64,000 nt of DNA from Sipunculus nudus (Eukaryota; Annelida; Sipuncula; Golfingiida; Sipunculidae): assembly GCA_026874595.1 (NCBI GenBank), contig CM049316.1, positions 18,869,839-18,933,838 of the forward strand, written 5' to 3'. Positions 15,001 through 26,772 of the stretch are shown here, in pieces; the first letter of the stretch is position 1, and each line of letters starts with the position of its first letter. The position numbers and the translations under genes were made by a program. A model generated the notes under the pieces. That model was not told the origin of the DNA, ran no database searches, and saw nothing but the letters and a program-made list of their open reading frames with translations.

Positions 15001-18000
15001 CTAAAAGATGCCCATTCATCTATCTTTTGATAAAGAATTTATGTGATTTCTGGCTTCCTTTGTGTATATATTAATGATCTGAGGGTAACATATGTAAATA
15101 CCACAGGGATCATACAAAGAGGGGATATTACCTGCACAGGTAAAACAATGTGACGGGAGTGCCAGTAGACTAAAAGATGCCCATTCATCTATCTTTTGAT
15201 AAAGAATTTATGTGATTTCTGGCTTCCTTTGTGTATATATTAATGATCTGAGGGTAACATATGTAAATACCACAGGGATCATACAAAGAGGGGTAATTAC
15301 CTGCACAGGTAAAACAGTGTGACGGGAGTACCAGTAGACTAAAAGGTGCCCATTCATCTATCTTTTGATAAAGAATTTATGTGATTTCTGGCTTCCTGTG
15401 TGTATATATTAATGATCTGAGGGGAACATATGTAAATACCACAGGGATCATACAAAGAGGGGGTATTACCTGCACAGGTAAAACAGTGTGACGGGAGTGC
15501 CAGTAGACTAAAAGGTGCCCATTCATCTATCTTTTGATAAAGAATTTATGTGATTTCTGGCTTCCTTTGTGTATATATTAATGATCTGAGGGTAACATAT
15601 GTAAATACCACAGGGATTATACAAAGAGGGGTAATTACCTGCACAAGTAAAACAGTGTGACGGGAGTACCAGTAGACTAAAGGTGCCCATTCATCTATCT
15701 TTTGATAAAGAATTTATGTGATTTCTGGCTTCCTTTGTGTATATATTAATGATCTGAGGAAAACATATGTAAATACTACAGGGATCATACAAAGAGGGAA
15801 TATTACCTGCACAGGTAAAACAGTGTGACGGGAGTGCCATTAGACTAAAAGGTGCCCATTCATCTATCTTTTGATAAAGAATTTATGTGATTTCTGGCTT
15901 CCTTTGTGTATATATTAATGATCTGAGGGTAACATATGTAAATACCACAGGGATCATACAAAGAGGGGATATTACCTGCACAGGTAAAACAGTGTGACGG
16001 GAGTGCCAGTAGACTAAAAGATGCCCATTCATCTATCTTTTGATAAAGAATTTATGTGATTTCTGGCTTCCTTTGTGTATATATTAATGGTCTGAGGGTA
16101 ACATATGTAAATACCACAGGGATCATACAAAGAGGGGATATTACCTGCACAGGTAAAACAGTGTGACGGGAATGCCAGTAGACTAAAAGATGCCCATTCA
16201 TTTATCTTTTGATAAAGAATTTATGTGATTTCTGGCTTCCTTTGTGTATATATTAATGATCTGAGGGTAACATATGTAAATACCACAGGGATCATACAAA
16301 GAGGGGATATTACCTGCACAGGTAAAACAGTGTGACGGGAGTGCCAGTAGACTAAAAGATGCCCATTCATCTATCTTTTGATAAAGAATTTATGTGATTT
16401 CTGGCTTCCTTTGTGTATATATTAATGATCTGAGGGTAACATATGTAAATACCACAGGGATCATACAAAGAGGGGATATTACCTGCACAGGTAAAACAAT
16501 GTGACGGGAGTGCCAGTAGACTAAAAGATGCCCATTCATCTATCTTTTGATAAAGAATTTATGTGATTTCTGGCTTCCTTTGTGTATATATTAATGATCT
16601 GAGGGTAACATATGTAAATACCACAGGGATCATACAAAGAGGGGTAATTACCTGCACAGGTAAAACAGTGTGACGGGAGTACCAGTAGACTAAAAGGTGC
16701 CCATTCATCTATCTTTTGATAAAGAATTTATGTGATTTCTGGCTTCCTGTGTGTATATATTAATGATCTGAGGGGAACATATGTAAATACCACAGGGATC
16801 ATACAAAGAGGGGGTATTACCTGCACAGGTAAAACAGTGTGACGGGAGTGCCAGTAGACTAAAAGGTGCCCATTCATCTATCTTTTGATAAAGAATTTAT
16901 GTGATTTCTGGCTTCCTTTGTGTATATATTAATGATCTGAGGGTAACATATGTAAATACCACAGGGATTATACAAAGAGGGGTAATTACCTGCACAAGTA
17001 AAACAGTGTGACGGGAGTACCAGTAGACTAAAGGTGCCCATTCATCTATCTTTTGATAAAGAATTTATGTGATTTCTGGCTTCCTTTGTGTATATATTAA
17101 TGATCTGAGGATAACATATGTAAATACTACAGGGATCATACAAAGAGGGAATATTACCTGCACAGGTAAAACAGTGTGACGGGAGTGCCAGTAGACTAAA
17201 AGGTGCCCATTTATCTATCTTTTGATAAAGTATTTATGTGATTTCTGGCTTCCTTTGTGTAAATATTAATGATCTGAGGGTAACATATGTAAATACCACA
17301 GGGATCATACAAAGAGGGGTAATTACCTGCACAGGTAAAACAGTGTGACGGGAGTACCAGTAGACTAAAAGGTGCCCATTCATCTATCTTTTGATAAAGA
17401 ATTTATGTGATTTCTGGCTTCCTTTGTGTATATATTAATGATCTGAGGATAACATATGTAAATACTACAGGGATCATACAAAGAGGGAATATTACCTGCA
17501 CAGGTAAAACAGTGTGACGGGAGTGCCATTAGACTAAAAGGTGCCCATTCATCTATCTTTTGATAAAGAATTTATGTGATTTCTGGCTTCCTTTGTGTAT
17601 ATATTAATGATCTGAGGGTAACATATGTAAATACCACAGGGATCATACAAAGAGGGGATATTACCTGCACAGGTAAAACAGTGTGACGGGAGTACCAGTA
17701 GACTAAAAGGTGCCCATTCATCTATCTTTTGATAAAGAATTTATGTGATTTCTGACTTCCTTTGTGTATATATTAATGATCTGAGGGTAACATATGTAAA
17801 TACCACAGGGATCATACAAAGAGGGGTAATTACCTGCACAGGTAAAACAGTGTGACGGGAGTACCAGTAGACTGAAAGATGCCCATTCATCTATCTTTTG
17901 TTAAAGAATTTATGTGATTTCTGGCTTCCTTTGTGTATATATTAATAATCTGAGGGTAACATATGTAAATACCGCAGGGATCATACAAAGAGGGGTAATT

Positions 18001-21000
18001 ACCTGCACAGGTAAAACAGTGTGACGGGAGTGCCAGTAGACTAAAAGGTGCCCATTCATCTATCTTTTGATAAAGAATTTATGTGATTTCTGGCTTCCTT
18101 TGTGTATATATTAATGATCTGAGGGTAACATATGTAAATACCACAGGGATCATACAAAGAGGGGATATTACCTGCACAGGTAAAACAGTGTGACGGGAGT
18201 GCCAGTAGACTAAAAGGCGCCCATTCATCTATCTTTTGATAAAGAATTTATGTGATTTCTGGCTTCCTTTGTGTATATATTAATGATCTGAGGGTAACAT
18301 ATGTAAATACCACAGGGATTATACAAAGAGGGGTAATTACCTGCACAAGTAAAACAGTGTGACGGGAGTACCAGTAGACTAAAGGTGCCCATTCATCTAT
18401 CTTTTGATAAAGAATTTATGTGATTTCTGGCTTCCTTTGTGTATATATTAATGATCTGAGGGTAACATATGTAAATACTACAGGGATCATACAAAGAGGG
18501 AATATTACCTGCACAGGTAAAACAGTGTGACGGGAGTGCCATTAGACTAAAAGGTGCCCATTCATCTATCTTTTGATAAAGAATTTATGTGATTTCTGGC
18601 TTCCTTTGTGTATATATTAATGATCTGAGGGTAACATATGTAAATACCACAGGGATCATACAAAGAGGGGTAATTACCTGCACAGGTAAAACAGTGTGAC
18701 GGGAGTACCAGTAGACTAAAGGTGCCCATTCATCTATCTTTTAATAAAGAATTTATGTGATTTCTGGCTTCCTTTGTGTATATATTAATGATCTGAGGAT
18801 AACATATGTAAATACTACAGGGATCATACAAAGAGGGAATATTACCTGCACAGGTAAAACAGTGTGACGGGAGTGCCAGTAGACTAAAAGGTGCCCATTC
18901 ATCTATCTTTTGATAAAGAATTTATGTGATTTCTGGCTTCCTTTGTGTATATATTAATGATCTGAGGGTAACATATGTAAATACCACAGGGATCATACAA
19001 AGAGGGGTAATTACCTGCACAGGTAAAACAGTGTGACGGGAGTGCCAGTAGACTAAAAGGTGCCCATTCATCTATCTTTTGATAAAGAATTTATATGATT
19101 TCTGGCTTCCTTTGTGTATATATTAATGATCTGAGGGTAACATAAGTAAATACCACAGGGATCATACAAAGAGGGGTAATTACCTGCACAGGTAAAACAG
19201 TGTGACGGGAGTACCAGTAGACTGAAAGATGCCCATTCATCTATCTTTTGTTAAAGAATTTATGTGATTTCTGGCTTCCTTTGTGTATATATTAATGATC
19301 TGAGGGTAACATATGTAAATACCACAGGGATCATACAAAGAGTGGTAATTACCTGCACAGGTAAAACAGTGTGACGGGAGTGCCAGTAGACTAAAAGGTG
19401 CCCATTCATCTATCTTTTGTTAAAGAATTTATGTGATTTCTGGCTTCCTTTGTGTATACATTAATGATCTGAGGGTAACATATGTAAATACCACAGGGAT
19501 CATACAAAGAGGGGATATTACCTGCACAGGTAAAACAGTGTGACGGGAGTGCCAGTAGACTAAAAGGTGCCCATTCATCTATCTTTTGATAAAGAATTTA
19601 TGTGATTTCTGGCTTCCTTTGTGTATATATTAATGATCTGAGGGTAACATATGTAAATACCACAGGGATCATACAAAGAGGGGATATTACCTGCACAGGT
19701 AAAACAGTGTGACGGGAGTACCAGTAGACTAAAAGATGCCCATTCATCTATCTTTTGATAAAGAATTTATGTGATTTCTGGCTTCCTTTGTGTATATATT
19801 AATGATCTGAGGGTAACATATGTAAATACCACAGGGATCATACAAAGAGGGGATATTACCTGCACAGGTAAAACAGTGTGACGGGAGTACCAGTAGACTA
19901 AAAGGTGCCCATTCATCTATCTTTTGATAAAGAATTTATGTGATTTCTGGCTTCCTTTGTGTATATATTAATGATCTGAGGGTAACATATGTAAATACCA
20001 CAGGGATCATACAAAGAGGGGTAATTACCTGCACAGGTAAAACAGTGTGACGGGAGTACCAGTAGACTGAAAGATGCCCATTCATCTATCATTTGTTAAA
20101 GAATTTATGTGATTTCTGGCTTCCTTTGTGTATATAATAATAATCTGAGGGTAACATATGTAAATACCACAGGGATCATACAAAGAGGGGTAATTACCTG
20201 CACAGGTAAAACAGTGTGACGGGAGTGCCAGTAGACTAAAAGGTGCCCATTCATCTATCTTTTGATAAAGAATTTATGTGATTTCTGGCTTCCTTTGTGT
20301 ATATATTAATGATCTGAGGGTAACATATGTAAATACCACAGGGATCATACAAAGAGGGGTAATTACCTGCACAGGTAAAACAGTGTGACGAGAGTGCCAG
20401 TAGACTAAAAGGTGCCCATTCATCTATCTTTTGATAAAGAATTTATGTGATTTCTGGCTTTCTTTCTGTATATATTAATGATCTGAGGGTAACATATGTA
20501 AATACCACAGGGATCATACAAAGAGGGGATATTACCTGCACAGGTAAAACAGTGTGACGGGAGTACCAGTAGACTAAAAGATGCCCATTCATCTATCTTT
20601 TGATAAAGAATTTATGTGATTTCTGGCTTCCTTTGTGTATATATTAATGATCTGAGGGTAACATATGTAAATGCCACAGGGATCATACAAAGAGGGGATA
20701 TTACCTGCACAGGTAAAACAGTGTGACGGGAGTACCAGTAGACTAAAAGGTGCCCATTCATCTATCTTTTGATAAAGAATTTATGTGATTTCTGGCTTCC
20801 TTAGTGTATATATTAATGATCTGAGGGTAACATATGTAAATACCACAGGGATCATACAAAGAGGGGATATTACCTGCACAGGTAAAACAGTGTGACGGGA
20901 GTGCCAGTAGACTAAAAGATGCCCATTCATCTATCTTTTGATAAAGAATTTATGTGATTTCTGGCTTCCTTTGTGTATATATTAATGATCTGAGGGTAAC

Positions 21001-21326
21001 ATATGTAAATACCACAGGGATCATACAAAGAGGGGATATTACCTGCACAGGTAAAACTGTGACGGGAGTGCCAGTAGACTAAAAGATGCCCATTCATCTA
21101 TCTTTTGATAAAGAATTTATGTGATTTCTGGCTTCCTTTGTGTATATATTAATGATCTGAGGGTAACATATATAAATACCACAGGGATCATACAAAGAGG
21201 GGATATTACCTGCACAGGTAAAACAGTGTGACGGGAGTGCCAGTAGACTAAAAGATGCCCATTCATCTATCTTTTGATAAAGAAATTATGTGATTACTGG
21301 CTTCCTTTGTGTATATATTAATGAGC
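1..21326. repeat. 169 bp satellite array, ~126 head-to-tail monomers
   Basis: The same ~169 bp unit repeats without interruption from the first base; for example the TAAAGAATTTATGTG landmark falls at 2, 171, 339 and 508. The last recognisable unit degenerates after ATTAATGA at about 21326. The array is open at the left edge, so its true size is unknown. Monomers differ by a few percent, in recurring combinations: GAGGGGTAATT, GAGGGGATATT, GAGGGGGTATT or GAGGGAATATT in the middle, and GGATCATAC or GGATTATAC upstream. There is no long ORF. Most monomers contain the dyad TTACCTG-CA-CAGGTAA. Unit length, homogeneity and head-to-tail order fit a centromeric, pericentromeric or other heterochromatic satellite; the location is inference. 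Confidence 0.97.
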
Positions 21327-22733
21327 TATGGGTAATTTTGGTTGTGAAAAGTTCTTATAAGGCCTTCGTGAAGGATGTATGAACTTATTTATCAACAACA
21401 TGTTTGTAAACACAGCAATGTTGACAATCGGGAAAAACATGTAATCTAAAGCTCCATTCACATGCACACATTTACTCCTGTGAGTTTATATACATAACCA
21501 AGTAAGTTTACTCATGTGAGTATACTGCGTCATGTGAACAGATTTGCAGATGTGAGTATAAATATTCCTGGAGTAAACTTTCACGAGTAAATGTATATTT
21601 GCACGATCTCAGGAGGTGTTGTAAAAGTATATTTGCGTGCACGTAACTTTACTTGTAAAGAATAATGCGTTATGTGAACAGATTTTCTATTTGCGTTTAT
21701 AAGAAAACTACTCTTTATATGTTACTGTTTCAAATGTGCCTATAATTAGATATTCATAATTTTAAACGGCAATTCAGTCGTCTTTCTGGGTCAAGATCGG
21801 AATTTATATTTCGTGGTCAGAATAAAAAAAAATCATTGTTTATAGAGCTAAGAATGTTATCATATGACAACTTTTGATCTTCTGATAACGGTTGATTAGA
21901 TCTAAATTTTAAAATATTTTAATAGATTTTAGGTATTTGACTAAAATTCATTTTTTCCGACGTATATGTGCCGATTAAGAATACCTTTATATGCATCATG
22001 TAAAATATCGGTCAACCCTACGACATATTTACAAAATTTGATTTGTAGTTCTCATTTCCAAAATTATGATTTTATAGGATGTTTGGGTTTTAAATGTGCA
22101 TGAATTATTTTTTTAAATTTTTACCCATAAACGGCTCCCTGTTACCCTAACGAATGCAATTTGGTGTATATGCAACTCAATAGTTTGAAATTTAATGTTT
22201 TGAACCATAAATGGCTGTGAAATATCAATTAATAGGTAAAATAGTAAACCAATAGTTTTTAATCTTTAAAAAATCAACCAGTTACGAGAAATCATAAAGT
22301 TTTCTTACGCCACATTGTAGGGAGTGTTCGTAGGTGTGAAAAAAATGCACATATCAGAAGATCCCAGATGAGCAATTTAGTTAATAATGTACATCCGATA
22401 CAATGTTAAAACAGACTCGGGGGAAAGTTCGTAGATGTCATCCATTTATATTATAGCCTACGTCCGGAATGCGGCTAAAAACCGACTATACGAACCTCAA
22501 CCAGGCGGATCTGAGCAGACAGAGGCAGAATTACTGATAAAGTTAGTTGGTCCTTTTAATCATTCATGTTTCATAAACATTGATTTTTGACATTTACATG
22601 TCAGGAGGATTTGACAACGATTGCAGTGGTGGGTCCAGGGGGTATACCCCTCAACTTCAGTCGCTGGATCTATATAAGGGGCTCAGATCAATTATTCCGG
22701 CCTCGCCCCCGCCCCACGCCTTAGGACTATTTT
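21327..22733. other. unassigned AT-rich sequence right of the satellite
   Basis: The satellite stops abruptly and AT-rich, non-tandem sequence follows. A stretch at about 21450-21690 repeats short phrases around GTGAGTATA, TTTACTC and GTGAACAGATTT and may be an old repeat. A short fragment near 22625-22720 has the GGGTCCAGGGGGTATACCCC style seen at the ends of other repeats in this window. No exon with convincing coding character was found on either strand. Confidence 0.5.
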
Positions 22734-23736
22734 CAGCGGCGGATCTAGAAATTCCAAAACAGGGGGGCCCTTATATTAGGTTGGTGTCTGATATGTATTA
22801 TTTAAACTAAGTTCTTAAATTTCTGTTATTCAAATTTAAAAAAATATTTATATATAATATATATATGGACATATATTATTATTATTATTATAATTATTAT
22901 TATTATGTATACGTAACATTTTCAGTGTATGAAAAATATTTGTTTACTTCACCTATTTCACCAAATATTCCTTTTTACTTAAATTTAATTATAGGCACAT
23001 TGGAAGGGCATCGGAGGGCATACTGGATTGTTTTAAAATGTACAATGCACAGAGGACATTTTGAGGCACCTGTCACATAAAATATATGGATTTTCTGTTC
23101 CTTAACTACTAAGCTCTTAAATGATTTTGCATAAGGTAGTCAAAATTTACTGGTTGGAGGTATATTAACGTGTGGCAGGATTTAATATTTATATTTCTGT
23201 AAAGTTAGGATATTTACTGGAAAGTACCATGTTGATATCAATGGTGAAATGCGCATCTATGTTTATCATTTGTAAATATCATTTTTTAAAGTAATTCTCG
23301 TGGTAAAATTATTGTTAAAATGTTCAAGTCGTATGTGAAACCTTTAACCGGCTTCTCTGGTCTAGACATAGCAAGTTGTGAGTTAGAATATCAGCCTAGG
23401 AGCCGAGAGATCTTATGGCTAACGGGAAGGTCATACCTCCCTCACATGCAAATGCGATTTGGGGACTCCTCGGTGTTATGACCAACGGGATTAAAAACGA
23501 AAGGACTCCTTAACTCGTTCTAGAAATATTTGGATGCGATCTTAATATGGAGTAAATAACAAAGCTGTTCATTAGGATCCCCAACTTATTAATTGGAAAG
23601 TAATAAACTGTGGATAAATTTGATAATCTAGTTACTACTGAATAAAAAAGAAATTTGAAAAATGAAAATATATTACGAATATATGGGAAAAGAAACAGAA
23701 AAAATGAGAGATGTTTCAGCTCTTGATCCGCCACTG
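22734..23736. mobile_element. MITE-like element, copy A (TIR CAGCGGCGGATCT)
   Basis: The left end reads CAGCGGCGGATCTAGAA and the right end reads TTGATCCGCCACTG, an imperfect terminal inverted repeat. The interior (for example GAGGACATTTTGAGGCACC near 23050 and a GATTTTCTGTTCCTTAACTACT phrase near 23088) is shared with the element at 36301-37224, so the two are copies of one family. There is no transposase ORF. No matching target-site duplication is visible in the 8 bases flanking each end. TIRs of this CAGTGGCGGATC style are often hAT-like, but that assignment is only a suggestion. Confidence 0.7.
22877..22911. repeat. ATT/TTA microsatellite
   Basis: Short (ATT)n-type tract inside MITE copy A. 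It creates an artificial poly-tyrosine reading frame and is not coding. Confidence 0.8.
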
Positions 23737-26700
23737 TTAAGGTTTGATAACGAAACAAAACGGACATATTGATTGGTTCATTGGTCTTGAGGTTTTCTGT
23801 GTCAGCAAGTTTTTCATCATAGTCATACTTTCATATTCCATTTCTCGTTACAGTAACCTGTGGTAAACTGTATACGTAGGTTAACACGGCTCTAGACCAT
23901 TGTTGTGATATATGTCATATATGTCACACATGTTACCGTATTTCCTTGAACAGACGCTAGAGCCAGCTTTGAGCGGATGTCTAAAAAGGCAGGCTTCTAT
24001 TTAAGGCCAATGGTTATAAAAGGCTCCGCAGACAAAGACACTAAACATTACACCCGCCGGTCACTACTTGGGAACGTGATTGAATACATCGCTGGTAAAA
24101 GGACTCTGTTAACGAAACATCCTAAACTACCATACGGATATGGAACACGCGTAATCTCCACAATCGTGTAACATGTATAATAATAAGAATGCACGGGAAA
24201 TCACAGCGAGAGATTTTGCAGTTGTCAACAAGAATCTGTCCGCGCGATACCCCGGTGTTTAATGTGGCTGTTCCGTTTATTTTACACCGCATGCAGCTGT
24301 TAATATTATTTCCATCTGAACACGGGGAAGCTGTTCCATTAACTGTGCACCACGTTCAACGACAAGATTGGTCCAATCGGAAAACGGGGGGTTGGTACAT
24401 ATAACGGCACTGCGTAATTCGTTTTCATGTTGTCGTGGTCACGAGTCACTTGCAGTCATTTAACGGCGGAGGCCAGTCTCAGTCATCGCACAGGACAACA
24501 ATGACCGGTGTCGGCTTTAATCATATTGGATTCGGGAATATTTAGCGTCCTTTATGGAAAGAACTAGGCATGCATGTAAAAAAGAGAAAGATTTATAGAG
24601 GAATTAAACATATTCTTACCATAGACCTAGTTGTGGCTTAGCGGTATATGCAGAACCACAGGCATGCGCCTTCAGTTATCTAGCGGACACAGCGCATACA
24701 ACGGTCTGCGCAGCACTTGTTCTGATCCTTTGTGTTGGTTGACGGTTCTAGTGAGCTAGCGCGATTGTGTCCTGTCCAACCAAGCTGAAATGCAATACAT
24801 GCACCTCGCAGACTAAAACAATCGGGGGTGTAAACAGTGGTCCGGTCATGGTCATTAGGACAGGCACCAAAGTCACAAGGGTTGCGCCGTTGTATGCGCT
24901 CCATCCTCTATATAAATATAGGAGAGTCCTGTGGCCCTGCGTATAAAACTGGGCCTAACTATCAACACACACATGCACACAAACCGAAATTCATAAATAA
25001 TCTGTGGTCAATATGCCCGGTAAATGCACCAAAAATAGTTACTCGAAAAGACATCTGGCGGCGAATATGGAAACTACTCTGACACCAACTCTATAATATA
25101 AAGTCATGTAGCTATTATGACATTAAGACTATTTTATCGTATCCGTTGCCAGGAAAACGGCCAGTGAGGAGAATGTTGTTAAATTTTGTTTTGACTGAGA
25201 GATCACCGGCCCAGCAACCCGAATGCAAAGGACCCTGTTTCGTGCACATACCGGTGCAACAGAATGTACAGTGGAGAGAACCTATTGCTGGTTTGCTTGT
25301 TACGCTGACATGTAATGCATAGTTTCGTGGGAAAGACATATGCTTAGTTGCCTTTAGTTTTTTTTACGGAATAGGGGACAAGTAACGTATAACAACTGAG
25401 TATGACAACTGAGTGCTCGCGACCGCGGTATATTTTACATCAAACATACACGGTATATAGGATTGAGACATAAACTTGATCCATTTTGATACTTTTGTCA
25501 ATAAGTGCATTGTGATAAAGCTAAGTTTATATGCCACATATCTGTGTGTCCATGACTTAACGACTGGTTCGGGATAAAGCTATTAACGTTTCCTCTAAAG
25601 CGAGTCATTTACGCTTCGGGGCTAAATCGTATACATTATTGATCTCCCTTAATATTGACCTCTCCTTCAGTTTTAATTGTTGGGTTCCGTGGTTCCTCAA
25701 CTGCATTTAATACATATATAATTATTCACAGATCTGCTCGCTTGAGGTAAGTTGGTGCTATTGAATTAATTCGGGGTGTTTAGTTGGCGTTTGTTCTCTG
25801 TAAGATCTTACGATCCTCTCATATGAAATGTGCCACAGTCTGATTTGTAAGTTATGTGAAAAAGTGTAAGATATAGATAACGTGCCAATGTTATTTTAGG
25901 GTGAATAAACCTGATGCAGTTGCTGGTTTGTAAATCAGTACTCGTCACATTTGGATTGCGTATTACTGGTAAAACAAGTAACTAAACCAAATATTCTTGC
26001 TTTAGACAATAGACAAACTTTCATTGGATTAAGTTGTGTAATGTTCAGACGTTTTGTGAATGCAGTGTATTAAATGCCAACTAACCACCTTGGTTTCAAT
26101 TTCGTCCTGCTTTGTATTACCTCCTCAGTAAATGGCTGACCCATGTTATCAGGCTGCACTCTATGTGGTATTTGGTCCGAGGCAATTTCACTGCCTCAAA
26201 TCCCACAAATTCCGTCCAAAGCAGCTCAAGAAATCATTTAAAGAGGATAGAATGCCGTCATTACGGTGAACTACTTCGAATATGGCTTTAACTGATCCTT
26301 TGACTTAACCGTCAAGCCAAAGCTTTAATATAAAATGGTTGTATTTAAATTTGTTAAACCATCACAGAAACCAAATATGCTTTTTTTTCACTGAAAATAT
26401 GGGACAAGTAGAGTTTTTTAAATAATGAAATGATTGAATATGTTTTATCTAGAACTAGAATTGTCTAGAATTGTTTTAGAACGTCATCTCAATTTTAGTT
26501 GTCAAATATATTTTTACCCACAAACAGAATACTGATTACACATATTGTCAAATTAACGGAATAAACTTAAAGAAACATTATAATAAAAAGCAATATAAAT
26601 GAATAGTGTTTGATCACATGTATGTTCTATCCCCTTTTTCGTCGAATGACGGCACAGATTTCAAAAGTCTAAGGAATTATATAGGACTCATCCTACCAAT

Positions 26701-26772
26701 CATCACTCTTCTTTCCTGCCATAAAAAAGTACATAAATCAACTAGACATTTCTTGGCACCGCAGGTGCCAGA
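23737..26772. other. intergenic, no recognised gene
   Basis: About 3 kb with only short ORFs (under 85 codons) in all frames, none with a domain I recognise or with linked splice sites. GC content rises locally around 23950-25350, with short GC-richer phrases, but the reading frames there look random. A distal exon of the minus-strand gene could lie here, but none was identified. Confidence 0.4.

Noticed and set aside
1-21326. CRISPR-like regular repeats
   Set aside because: The whole 169 bp unit repeats with no unique spacers, and the rest of the window is clearly from an animal; it is a satellite.
24600-24720. tRNA-like or other structured RNA
   Set aside because: No acceptor-stem pairing or TTCGA-type T-loop box could be assembled here or elsewhere in the window.
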